Assembly (NCBI GenBank): GCA_023397905.1
Contig: JAEWSZ010000034.1
Coordinates: 62,001 to 126,000 of the forward strand
Length of the DNA: 64,000 nt
Reading direction: 5' to 3'
Source of the DNA: Bacillota bacterium
GTDB lineage: Bacteria > Bacillota > Clostridia > Acetivibrionales > DSM-1351
Made by a program: the position numbers and the translations under genes. The notes under the pieces are model-generated. The model saw only the letters and a program-made list of their open reading frames with translations, had not been told where the DNA came from and did not search any database. Shown one piece after another: positions 1-7,962 of the stretch (its first letter is position 1; each line of letters starts with the position of its first letter).

Positions 1-427
1 TCACACATGCATCTCTTATTAACTCTTTCTGCGTCTGGCTGATACCGTTATGCTCTATTAGCTGGATGTGCCACGGCTCGTATGACATTGGCTTTATAAG
101 GCCATAGGTTTTCAGTTCTGCATTTGTCATTACCTGAAACCAGCTATCTGTAATGTCCAGGGCTATGCAATAACAGTGGTTCGATCTGCCATACGCAGCC
201 GCCAGGCATTGACCAGCCTTGTTGTACACTGAGCCGTCCGCGCGCTGTGTATATGTTTTGTTCTCGGCCAGGACCTGCGCGTTAATAACTTTCTGCTTTT
301 CCACACTCCGGTATCCGGATGTACACAAACAGTCTTTCCCCTTCGCGGCGCATAAAGCATTCACCGCAGCGACCAGTTTTGGATATACGCATGCTTCATC
401 CGCATATTTAAATCTTACCTGGGACAT
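1..427 (-). CDS. Endolysin, M15/VanY-type D,D- or L,D-peptidase (3' end beyond window)
   Basis: The reading frame starts at ATG 425-427 behind GGAGATGGGG and runs off the left edge without a stop, giving at least 142 residues. It matches the zinc-dependent M15 peptidase family: an SGYRS segment near residue 37, the core SNHCYCIALD near residue 82, and YEPWHI near residue 115 supply the expected His, Asp and His zinc ligands. The usual Gly of the S-x-H-x-x-G-x-A-x-D motif is Cys here, and the protein is unusually rich in cysteine. Placed directly after the holin-like genes, it should cleave host peptidoglycan peptide bridges at lysis. Any C-terminal wall-binding domain is outside the window. 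Confidence 0.85.
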   Translation of the reverse strand, partial: MSQVRFKYADEACVYPKLVAAVNALCAAKGKDCLCTSGYRSVEKQKVINAQVLAENKTYTQRADGSVYNKAGQCLAAAYGRSNHCYCIALDITDSWFQVMTNAELKTYGLIKPMSYEPWHIQLIEHNGISQTQKELIRDACV

Positions 428-443
428 ATATCCCCATCTCCTT

Positions 444-761
444 TCAAAAGAGCCTTGATATTATGTAGCCTACAAGCCCGCTCACCAGTGCCGTGATCAT
501 AACAGTTACAATAGTTTCATACCTCCTGGTGGGCTTTTCTTTGAGTTCCTTGACATCCTGTTTTATACCGGCAATCTCCTTGTTTGCAATCTCTTGCTGT
601 TGGGTAAGCAGTTTCATGTTCCCTGTGAGGTCCAGGAGGATTTGTGTCTGCGTTTTCTCAATCTCGTCAATTTTTTTATCATGCGCGTCCAGCCTGTGAG
701 TATTGCTGATTCCCCGCTGCTGTATTTCTGTAATTGTCTGTACGTTTGAACAAGGCTCCAT
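444..761 (-). CDS. XhlA-type haemolysin/holin accessory protein
   Basis: This 105-residue protein has a polar, helical N-terminal two thirds (heptad-like pattern, residues 15-75) and one hydrophobic C-terminal segment (about residues 84-104). That is the layout of the XhlA family, which works with a holin to permeabilise the membrane during phage lysis. It lies between the CmpB-like membrane protein and the endolysin, the expected lysis-cassette position. The start at 761 follows an AGGAAGAGGGG ribosome binding site. An intrinsic terminator sits just upstream, so it may depend on read-through or its own promoter. Confidence 0.8.
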   Translation of the reverse strand: MEPCSNVQTITEIQQRGISNTHRLDAHDKKIDEIEKTQTQILLDLTGNMKLLTQQQEIANKEIAGIKQDVKELKEKPTRRYETIVTVMITALVSGLVGYIISRLF

Positions 762-794
762 TGCATTCCCCTCTTCCTGTGTTGTTTTATAAAT

Positions 795-818
795 AAAAAG
801 AAAGCCTTGCGGCTCTCT
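795..818 (-). terminator. Intrinsic terminator upstream of XhlA gene
   Basis: On the minus strand, AGAGAGCC and GGCTTTCT form an 8-bp stem (one G-T pair) around a GCAA loop, followed by TTTTT. It would end much of the tail transcript before the lysis genes, a plausible way to lower or delay lysis expression. Confidence 0.75.
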
Positions 819-838
819 TAATATTGTTTATATATATT

Positions 839-1252
839 TTAAATAATCCGGTACCTGGGCCTCTCCTCGTCAAATAACCAGTACCGGAGCCAGTCATCTA
901 ATATAATAGCTCCGATACCCAGGACAAACCATAAGAGACTAAAATAAAGACAAATTTGTCCCTGTAGATTAAATGGCATATTACTATAATCCCATATATT
1001 CAGTTTCAGCCATACATTCAGGACCAGGCCGGATACATACTCCACAATAGTGACCATCAGCGCTGCAATTATCCCCTGAATCCAAAGTGGCATTGTCCAA
1101 GAGAACAGTTCATTGATCAAGCCGATCAGCACAAAGCATACCCCGCCCGCAAAGAACATCTGCCATGTGGAGTATCCCCTATACAATAATTCAATACAAT
1201 AATAAAGTAATCCACCAATTATAAATAAAGTAAATAACTTAATGTATCTCAT
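839..1252 (-). CDS. CmpB-like (ABC-transporter type IV) membrane protein, possible holin
   Basis: The 137-residue product has four hydrophobic segments (roughly residues 5-25, 30-48, 57-80 and 95-117) and ends in a charged, Arg-rich tail. It resembles the putative ABC-transporter type IV (CmpB, PF06541) family often found in clostridial prophage lysis regions; a holin role is inferred from position only. I chose ATG 1250-1252, which follows AGGTGA, over the GTG at 1261 directly after the upstream stop codon. Confidence 0.65.
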   Translation of the reverse strand: MRYIKLFTLFIIGGLLYYCIELLYRGYSTWQMFFAGGVCFVLIGLINELFSWTMPLWIQGIIAALMVTIVEYVSGLVLNVWLKLNIWDYSNMPFNLQGQICLYFSLLWFVLGIGAIILDDWLRYWLFDEERPRYRII

Positions 1253-1261
1253 TACTATCAC

Positions 1262-1897
1262 CTATCCTATAATGCTTATTAGGGTATCCAAATTGCTTTG
1301 AATATCCTCGTCAAACTGTGAATTCCAAGTAATTTGATTAACCTCATTCGCGGAAGTATATCTATAAATTTGCGGACGTAACCCGCTGTTAAAGGTTAAT
1401 TCATTCATTTTAATAAAATAAGTAGCTTGATTGAAAAATGCTACAAATTTATCTGCATTCCATATTGCACATTCTTCACCATCAGCGTGCCAGGATACTG
1501 TTTGTTTACCTGCTATTACTTCGGAGTAAACCGACATTAATTTTACCTGATCTCCAACTTCAAGGGAATAGTGCTTTGTCTCATTCTCCCAGGTGAAATC
1601 AATTCCGGCAATTGTACGTTTATAGCATTCTTCACTTAATTCTGCTATTTTTGTTGCCTTAATTTGTTCAATGGATACATCGGCAGGTGGTTTTATTCCC
1701 CCAGTATCTTTATAGTATTCGTGGTATGCGGCAAATACTTCTCTTTCATTAGGCGTGGCACCCTCTTCCGGAATGAACATAATTGAACCGTCCGGGAGGA
1801 TAATACTAAAACCACCATCAATAAAGCTCAGGTTTTCGCATTTGCCTAGGCTTTCCGAATTATTATATATTATTTCATCATTCTGTAATCTTAGCAT
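1262..1897 (-). CDS. Tail fibre-associated protein (DUF4376-like C-terminus)
   Basis: This 211-residue protein is encoded immediately after the large tail fibre gene. Residues about 80-200 carry the pattern of the DUF4376 domain found at the ends of phage tail fibre or fibre-assembly proteins: a helix, then a hydrophilic strand with HYSLEVGDQ, then WHADGEE. The N-terminal part is a short strand-rich segment. It is probably a fibre chaperone or a separate fibre tip subunit. The gap to the fibre gene is 2 bp, so the two genes are cotranscribed. Confidence 0.6.
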   Translation of the reverse strand: MLRLQNDEIIYNNSESLGKCENLSFIDGGFSIILPDGSIMFIPEEGATPNEREVFAAYHEYYKDTGGIKPPADVSIEQIKATKIAELSEECYKRTIAGIDFTWENETKHYSLEVGDQVKLMSVYSEVIAGKQTVSWHADGEECAIWNADKFVAFFNQATYFIKMNELTFNSGLRPQIYRYTSANEVNQITWNSQFDEDIQSNLDTLISIIG

Positions 1898-1899
1898 AT

Positions 1900-4800
1900 T
1901 TATAGCCTCCCTCTACAATCCAGTATTACTTCATCAAACCAAATGCGGAAACCATAATTCATAATATTATCGTTTATGGTAGCGTTACCCCCAGCATAGA
2001 AAATATCTATTCTCACCAGATTTTCAACCAATTGTATAGTAGATATCTGAATATCAGATAACGGTATTAAATTATATTGATGAGATGAATCACCATAGCG
2101 TATCTCTCTAAATTTTATACTCACGGTGGGTTTAACACGTTTAGAATGAATAGGAAGAACAACCTGTAAAAAGTTGCCTGCAGTAGCCCATCCATAACAA
2201 CCTCTACCATATGCTGCGTGATTAGTAATTTTTTCATATATACTCAAATCAACAATTGTATCTAAGGCACTGTCATGTTTTTGTTTCTGTTCAAGCTCTT
2301 TGCTATGGCTTTCCAGCGTTGATAATACGCTTTGTTTATATGATAGTGCAAGGCTTCCAAACAACTGAGCATGAAGTGTTTTAAGGATTTGATAATCTAC
2401 TGTGTATATGGCATAAGGGTCATAGTTCGTATTAGAGATAAATAAGTACCCATTATCAGATGGATCAATTGCGCTTGTCCAAAATTGTCTATCATATATA
2501 TCACTTTTATATATAGCAATATGATTTTCTTGTTTATATTTCCACGGTGAATATGCAGTATCTCCTATTGCATCTATGCCAGTATAATAAGTTTCATCCA
2601 CTAAAATAGGATTAATAGTTTCATCCAATACAATACCACTGTCAACAAAAACATAATTGTCTCCAGGCACCAAATTCCATATTTCACCGTGAACTGGAGT
2701 ATTCACATCTGTAATAGGTTCGGGGTTTGCAAGTTTGTAATGCAGCCGATAACCTTCATAACCTGGAGCTATATTATTAATACAGTACTGTAATATTCTC
2801 GTATCTCCTCCAGAAGGATTGTCGCACCTAGCAACAATGACTCCAGCAGATGCCGTTACAGCAACAGCCATAGTTATATTATTTCCCGAAATGTTAGTAA
2901 TAATATTGGCCCCACTAACACTAACTACAGCTACATAATCTCCAACTTTAAAAGGTGTTACATCAGTAACAGTTATTGTTGTAGTTGCGGATGCAGCAGA
3001 ACTTAAAGTTGTTGCTGTGCCTAATGGATAGCTGGTAATTACAGCGCTGCTAGTTAATCTATTTTTAAACAGAATATATCTACTACCATCATTCCATGTG
3101 GCCTGCCAACCATTCATAATTGCTTTAACTTCATTATTATTTGGATTTACAGATTCAGCCCAACCAGCATCAGTATCACTAATATGCAGATATAAAGCTG
3201 TAGAAACCGCAAAACCATTTACTACATTGCCGCTAACTTCTGTTAACATATCACCATTGTATCGAACCATTTTATGCCCTGCGAGGTATCCATGAGCAGA
3301 ATCAACCAGAATATCAGGTAACTGGGATAATACCAATGAAATTGATTTAAAACCGGTAAAATCTTGGCTATATTGCCAATCATAATTTTTACCATATAAA
3401 GGAGCCGTATGCTTAACACTACGTTGTCCAGATACCTTACCATTTCCTATTTTAACTTTATCATCCCTTGTAAATCGACCTTCTACTACAAAACGCTGTA
3501 AGTCGCAGGATTTGTACTCTGCTGGGGCTTCTGTGCCTTCTACGAGCATTATAGAATCGAAGTCATACGAACCAATAATCTCTCCATACATCATGATTCT
3601 CATTTTAGTTGTAGTCGTATCCGTTATAAAAGTTTTATTACTGCCGCTAAGCAGTTGTATCCCTATTGAGCCAGTGGTTACATCAAATGCAACGATATAT
3701 GCACCGGACTGAACATTAGCTTTACAATAATATATTGTATTTGGTTTGACATATATATCTTGATAGGCATAATCCCCAGGGCCTCCGGCAGTTGCAACAT
3801 TTAATCTGAATTTCCCATTAAGAACTGATAAACCTGCTGTCCGAAATAATGACCAATACCCAACACCATCTTCACAATTGCCATTCATCACAAGATTATA
3901 TCTGCGGTTTTCAAAGTAAGGATTCTGAAGCGTGGCATAGCTGTCAACATAGGGGTATTTTGTCATGAGCTGATCGAGGGTTAAAGCATAGTCAGCAGCC
4001 GATATTTCATTCACCATTACACCATCAACCCATCCATACTGACCGCTGGTACCTATAACTGCATATAACCATAAGTTAGTCGTAGCCGCAGTCTCTGCCG
4101 GGTTTAGCTTAATACCTACTCTCTCAAAATTAGTAGTGTTAGTAACATACCCGCTTGATTTACCTGCACCACCAACTGTTAATCTCAGTCCAGACGTTAC
4201 ATTTCCATTTTTAAAATATGCACTGATAAAATAATATTTACTGTCATCCAATTGCATTTCAGCTTTTGTTTTTGATATTGCGCTTCCGGTACTAGTCATG
4301 GTAATTTTTATACTATTAGCACCAAACACTTTTGTAGTTGCATCAAGAGTGTGTGTTGTATTAACATCAGTCCATTTGTTTACATCCTCACAATTTCCGT
4401 CTGAACCTAATAAATTTGTAATATCAAACCCGGTAAACTCAATTTTGGGAGATGCCGCAACTTCTGGGATTTGAATATGGTTATATCCAAAACTGACCGG
4501 AGGGGACTGGACGGCTCCGGATGATATTGTTTGTGTTATTTCCGTAACTGCTTCATGGCTGGCAACTCCGCCCTCCACATCAATGTCTTTGTATGCAGCT
4601 GCTCCCAGGTCGGCAAACCATTTTTTTACCTTTCCAAAGAGAATTGATAATTTCTCGCCGGCGGAAATGTTTGTCCTCGTTTCAGCCTGAGTAAAAGCCA
4701 CGGTCACATCGGATCCGTCTCCATCCAAATCAAGTTTATCTTCCAGTGCAGCATTCATCATTCCAACATTCACCAATGCTGTAGTATCGATTGTAAGGTT

Positions 4801-5211
4801 GAATTCACTTTCATTTGAAAAGTCGATCACCGTATAAAGGTTAAGAGCAAAATCGGGTATATCTGTTTCGGAAGGAATTGCAATACCGACTTCATCCTGA
4901 AGAATAGCAAAAAGAGCTGAAGGATTATTTGCCGTATGTGCCCATATTCCGATCTGATTCATTGTATATCCTGTTACCAGGCCGATAGTTGTAATAAAAA
5001 TATTGATTTTTTTCCCATTGGTTTCATTTGTAACTCCGACAATATTGAAGGTCTGTCTCTGAGTTTTGAGAGCCGTCTGCGCCAAAAGTGAAGCCACAGG
5101 AACTGTTCCGGATCCTCCGGCGGCATTGTCAATGGTAAACGTTGCACCACCAAGCACCTGTTGCAACATAGCGACACCGGCATTCGTTACTACTGCATTA
5201 TTCCAAGCCAT
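1900..5211 (-). CDS. Tail fibre / receptor-binding protein
   Basis: The 1103-residue protein begins with a phage tail-collar type domain (about residues 1-160, DUF3751-like, with WNNAVVTNAG and AQTALKTQR). A short fibre linker with the FTQAETRTNI...KVKKWFADLG pattern follows (about 180-215). Next come two beta-rich modules resembling carbohydrate-binding domains (about 265-420 and 440-580), each with a GNCED segment near its start. The C-terminal part is beta-rich and not recognised. It should attach to the baseplate through its N-terminus and bind cell-wall or S-layer sugars. Its start overlaps the end of the gpI gene by 14 bp. Confidence 0.85.
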   Translation of the reverse strand: MAWNNAVVTNAGVAMLQQVLGGATFTIDNAAGGSGTVPVASLLAQTALKTQRQTFNIVGVTNETNGKKINIFITTIGLVTGYTMNQIGIWAHTANNPSALFAILQDEVGIAIPSETDIPDFALNLYTVIDFSNESEFNLTIDTTALVNVGMMNAALEDKLDLDGDGSDVTVAFTQAETRTNISAGEKLSILFGKVKKWFADLGAAAYKDIDVEGGVASHEAVTEITQTISSGAVQSPPVSFGYNHIQIPEVAASPKIEFTGFDITNLLGSDGNCEDVNKWTDVNTTHTLDATTKVFGANSIKITMTSTGSAISKTKAEMQLDDSKYYFISAYFKNGNVTSGLRLTVGGAGKSSGYVTNTTNFERVGIKLNPAETAATTNLWLYAVIGTSGQYGWVDGVMVNEISAADYALTLDQLMTKYPYVDSYATLQNPYFENRRYNLVMNGNCEDGVGYWSLFRTAGLSVLNGKFRLNVATAGGPGDYAYQDIYVKPNTIYYCKANVQSGAYIVAFDVTTGSIGIQLLSGSNKTFITDTTTTKMRIMMYGEIIGSYDFDSIMLVEGTEAPAEYKSCDLQRFVVEGRFTRDDKVKIGNGKVSGQRSVKHTAPLYGKNYDWQYSQDFTGFKSISLVLSQLPDILVDSAHGYLAGHKMVRYNGDMLTEVSGNVVNGFAVSTALYLHISDTDAGWAESVNPNNNEVKAIMNGWQATWNDGSRYILFKNRLTSSAVITSYPLGTATTLSSAASATTTITVTDVTPFKVGDYVAVVSVSGANIITNISGNNITMAVAVTASAGVIVARCDNPSGGDTRILQYCINNIAPGYEGYRLHYKLANPEPITDVNTPVHGEIWNLVPGDNYVFVDSGIVLDETINPILVDETYYTGIDAIGDTAYSPWKYKQENHIAIYKSDIYDRQFWTSAIDPSDNGYLFISNTNYDPYAIYTVDYQILKTLHAQLFGSLALSYKQSVLSTLESHSKELEQKQKHDSALDTIVDLSIYEKITNHAAYGRGCYGWATAGNFLQVVLPIHSKRVKPTVSIKFREIRYGDSSHQYNLIPLSDIQISTIQLVENLVRIDIFYAGGNATINDNIMNYGFRIWFDEVILDCRGRL

Positions 5212-5794
5212 ATACTGCCACCTCCACAGTTAATTTTATTTCCATACAAGCCATAGCCGCAGCACCATAGCTTGTGCAATACCCCGCTGGAAGGTATATA
5301 TATTCTACGTTATCAAGGTGAGAACGTAGGTTTTTATAATATTCAACCCTATCAAGTACACGCTGGTGCTTCACAGGGTTGACTCCTTCATAGGTTATGT
5401 CAATCTGCAGTTTAAAGTGATACGGATCTCCTCCGTATGTAAACCACTCTTCAACTTTTGTATCCGGATAAATAGCCGAAATAGCTTTTTCCACTGCGCC
5501 TTTTGTGCCAAGAGTCCTGTGGACATTCCAGCTATCTTTCAGCGTTCTGCGTTTTTCGGCTAGGCTGTAGTTGTAGTCCCACCAGTCGACCTTGAAGTCA
5601 TGAGCGAGAATGTCCAGCAGCGCTTCCGGGAGGTCATCTATGCGGGAGTAAATTATCAAGCTTTTAATTTCATCCGGACGCAAGGCAAACTCGTCCGCAA
5701 CAGCCGAAGCGAGAGCAAGCATATTTTCATCCCTGGCCAGAGCCGGAGGAAGGGCACGGAGAAGATTCTCTGATGTGATACCATACTCATTCAT
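5198..5794 (-). CDS. Baseplate/tail protein gpI (P2-like)
   Basis: The 198-residue product matches the P2 gpI family: LPPALARDENMLALASAVADE at residues about 13-33, a D-W-W-D segment near residue 72, and the TLGTKGAVEKAI motif near residue 93. In P2 this protein links the baseplate wedge to the tail fibre. I start at ATG 5792-5794, seven bases after GGAGGG, rather than at the ATG 15 bp earlier. It overlaps the gpJ gene by 8 bp and the fibre gene by 14 bp. Confidence 0.87.
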   Translation of the reverse strand: MNEYGITSENLLRALPPALARDENMLALASAVADEFALRPDEIKSLIIYSRIDDLPEALLDILAHDFKVDWWDYNYSLAEKRRTLKDSWNVHRTLGTKGAVEKAISAIYPDTKVEEWFTYGGDPYHFKLQIDITYEGVNPVKHQRVLDRVEYYKNLRSHLDNVEYIYLPAGYCTSYGAAAMACMEIKLTVEVAVYGLE

Positions 5795-6920
5795 TCTCAT
5801 ACCCTCCATTTGTTATTGTTATTGTGCCTACCGTTGCGATCTCAGGCGTTGTATCATCGCTGCCATCACTTAATTCAGTAAAAACAGGGGAAGTTAACAC
5901 AACTCTTTTTATCCCTGTCTGCATGAGCAGCCCTATTAAATAAGATGGATTGATGTCGCGGCCCAGCTTTTCATATTGCCATTTTACATAGTTACCAACT
6001 GCCTCCTGGACGGCTGTTTCTACTTCCGCTGCACTGAGTGAAAGATTCTGCGGAATGTAGTATGTAAAAGTGATATTGTAATTTGATTCATCTGGATCGG
6101 CGACAACAACATAATCCGTAAGTGGTCTTACAAAATCATCGTTACAAGCAGCAAGGACAGCATTCTTAATTTCAGTACTAGCACCCGTTCCATTGTTCAT
6201 TAGAACATACATATTTACCTGGCCAGGCTCAGGCGTGTTTGCGACAACATCAGCGATCTCCCGGGAGACCTGTTTTGCAAAATAAATGTAACCGCCTTTA
6301 GCGCCGGCATTGCTGTAGGCGTCCTGGCTATCTCTCATAAGTTCATAGTACTCATCATCCGAGCTAGCGTCAGAACCGCCATCACTGATTGTGATATTTT
6401 CGCAATGATCGTAATAGGCATAAGGCTCAATGATTACATTAATTTGTCCAGGAGCATAACCGTTTCCGATGACTCCGGCCGTCATGCACTGAACCATTGC
6501 GTCAGCGAAAACATCCCCAGGTTCGATGTAATTATCCGCTGTCGTTTCCCATATCAGGCCATTTCCTGAATCTGTTACCTGTGTTCCTGTGTGTATTAAT
6601 ATTGCGGTTTCCTGAACTGCAGAGATATAAAATCTTATCGTGCATACTGCCGGCTGTGCTCCGGGACGATCCTTTATATAAAACAATTCGCCCAGTGCGT
6701 CAAGATTTTGACCTTCAGCTCTGCTGGGCAAATTTTGGTTGCCAGTATAATTGTTCAATGATCTTTCCTGAACAAGCACATCGGCTATCCAATTAATAAA
6801 AAGTTTTTCCGGACTGGCAGGCCTGATTACTATGCCAGTGATCTGCTCATAAGCTGCAATAAGACTTGCTACAAGAGCAGTTGTATCTGTGTTTATGAAT
6901 TGATAATCTTTATTCCTCAC
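5787..6920 (-). CDS. Baseplate assembly protein gpJ (P2-like)
   Basis: At 377 residues, this protein has the baseplate J architecture: an N-terminal helix with LFINWIADVL (about residues 43-52), NLPSRAEGQNLDALGELF (about 63-80), and the DSQDAYSNAGAKGGYIYFAK region (about 195-214). It builds the hexagonal baseplate wedge together with gpW and gpI, its immediate neighbours. Both gene junctions overlap (11 bp upstream, 8 bp downstream), consistent with translational coupling. Confidence 0.9.
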   Translation of the reverse strand: MRNKDYQFINTDTTALVASLIAAYEQITGIVIRPASPEKLFINWIADVLVQERSLNNYTGNQNLPSRAEGQNLDALGELFYIKDRPGAQPAVCTIRFYISAVQETAILIHTGTQVTDSGNGLIWETTADNYIEPGDVFADAMVQCMTAGVIGNGYAPGQINVIIEPYAYYDHCENITISDGGSDASSDDEYYELMRDSQDAYSNAGAKGGYIYFAKQVSREIADVVANTPEPGQVNMYVLMNNGTGASTEIKNAVLAACNDDFVRPLTDYVVVADPDESNYNITFTYYIPQNLSLSAAEVETAVQEAVGNYVKWQYEKLGRDINPSYLIGLLMQTGIKRVVLTSPVFTELSDGSDDTTPEIATVGTITITNGGYENE

Positions 6921-7230
6921 TTATCTCCACCTCCACAGTTGGGATCAGCTTACCAGGGACATTTTCATCAACTTTAAAAGTGATGTCTATGAGCTTTGCC
7001 CGAGGCTCCTGGTCTGCTATTGCTTCCGTTATTTCAGCAACTGCCAGAGCTTTTGCAACCGGTATCGGCTTGTCAAGAAATTGCATTGGCAATCCAAATC
7101 CTCGATCAAGCGGAACGGTACCCTGCCTGGTCGAAAGCATAATAGCTATATTCTGCATTACTGATGATATAGTATCATTTTCATTCAGCTTTATTTTGCT
7201 AACGTCTCTTGCACTTATTAAATAGCTCAT
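6910..7230 (-). CDS. Baseplate wedge protein gpW / gp25 family
   Basis: The 106-residue protein carries the gp25/gpW pattern: a TRQGTVPLDRGFGLP segment near residues 35-50, then EITEAI and the conserved EPRAKL near residues 70-80. In contractile tails this small wedge protein initiates sheath assembly and connects to gpJ. ATG 7228-7230 is preferred because it follows a GAGGTGGGGG ribosome binding site; an in-frame GTG lies 9 bp upstream. Confidence 0.88.
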   Translation of the reverse strand: MSYLISARDVSKIKLNENDTISSVMQNIAIMLSTRQGTVPLDRGFGLPMQFLDKPIPVAKALAVAEITEAIADQEPRAKLIDITFKVDENVPGKLIPTVEVEISEE

Positions 7231-7240
7231 ATCCCCCACC

Positions 7241-7639
7241 TCACGATTTTAGATATTCAAGCAAACTTACAGAGACGGTAGCAGCTGTCAACTTACCATC
7301 CTTGCCGAAGGTCTGCATTTTTATTTGATGTTTTTCTATTGTCCACCGGTACTTCCCAAGAGTTTTGTCGCCAATAACCAGCGTGAGGGTTTTCCCGGTT
7401 CGCTCATTCTGCCAAATTTTTACGAGCTCCGGATACGGATCCACACCAAGATATGCAGAAAGTACCATATCAAAAGATACCGCGTCCGGTTCAAGGCCGG
7501 TGAACTCCGTGAGCGAATTTGACAGGTGCCGGTCATGTTTCGCATATCGCGCAGCTCCAGACCAGGTCATCTTATCTATTGTTTCAACCATTTCAGAGGA
7601 CACCTGAAAAACAATATCCCCTAGTGCACCGATTATCAT
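7241..7639 (-). CDS. Tail protein gpU (P2-like)
   Basis: The 132-residue product has the typical P2 gpU beginning (GALGDIVFQVS, then a WSGAARYAKHDR region) and a C-terminal KHQIKMQTFGKDGKLTAA segment. In P2, gpU caps or terminates the tail tube region near the baseplate. The gene starts at the stop codon of the gpV-like gene (TAATG overlap) and sits two genes from gpW, which fits the baseplate operon order. Confidence 0.8.
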   Translation of the reverse strand: MIIGALGDIVFQVSSEMVETIDKMTWSGAARYAKHDRHLSNSLTEFTGLEPDAVSFDMVLSAYLGVDPYPELVKIWQNERTGKTLTLVIGDKTLGKYRWTIEKHQIKMQTFGKDGKLTAATVSVSLLEYLKS

Positions 7640-7962
7640 TAGACCACCCCCAGCACATAGCCATCACCATTAAAAACAGGGAGGTAAAGGGCCAGCACTG
7701 TATCGTTAACCGCCGGCATCCAATATGAAACGGAAGCTTCATGGGCATGCTCGCCTGCCAGATCAGTCAAATTCTCTCCGGTGATAGTATGCAAATGTTC
7801 GCCATTATTTTCAATGTGAACTGCACCCGGATGTTGCAATACAAAAAGCCAGTCCGAGGTCATATTATCTTTATCCCTATAAAGTACCCTGACTTTCCTA
7901 TGTGCATTATCAACTGCACTGACGGTCCCAATTCTAACAAGATTATTTAAAATATTTTCCAT
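7639..7962 (-). CDS. Baseplate spike protein gpV-like
   Basis: At 107 residues this is a short member of the gpV baseplate spike family. It has an N-terminal OB-fold-like segment (VRIGTVSAVDNAHRKVRVLY, about residues 8-27) and then a beta-rich segment ending VSYWMPAVNDTVLALYLPVFNGDGYVLG. The C-terminal needle of longer gpV proteins is missing, so the membrane-piercing tip may be supplied by another protein. The gene abuts the hub protein gene (shared base at 7962). Confidence 0.82.
   Translation of the reverse strand: MENILNNLVRIGTVSAVDNAHRKVRVLYRDKDNMTSDWLFVLQHPGAVHIENNGEHLHTITGENLTDLAGEHAHEASVSYWMPAVNDTVLALYLPVFNGDGYVLGVV

Noticed and set aside
1900..5211. A diversity-generating retroelement targeting the tail fibre
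   Set aside because: No reverse transcriptase gene and no duplicated template-like copy of the fibre 3' end is visible in the window.
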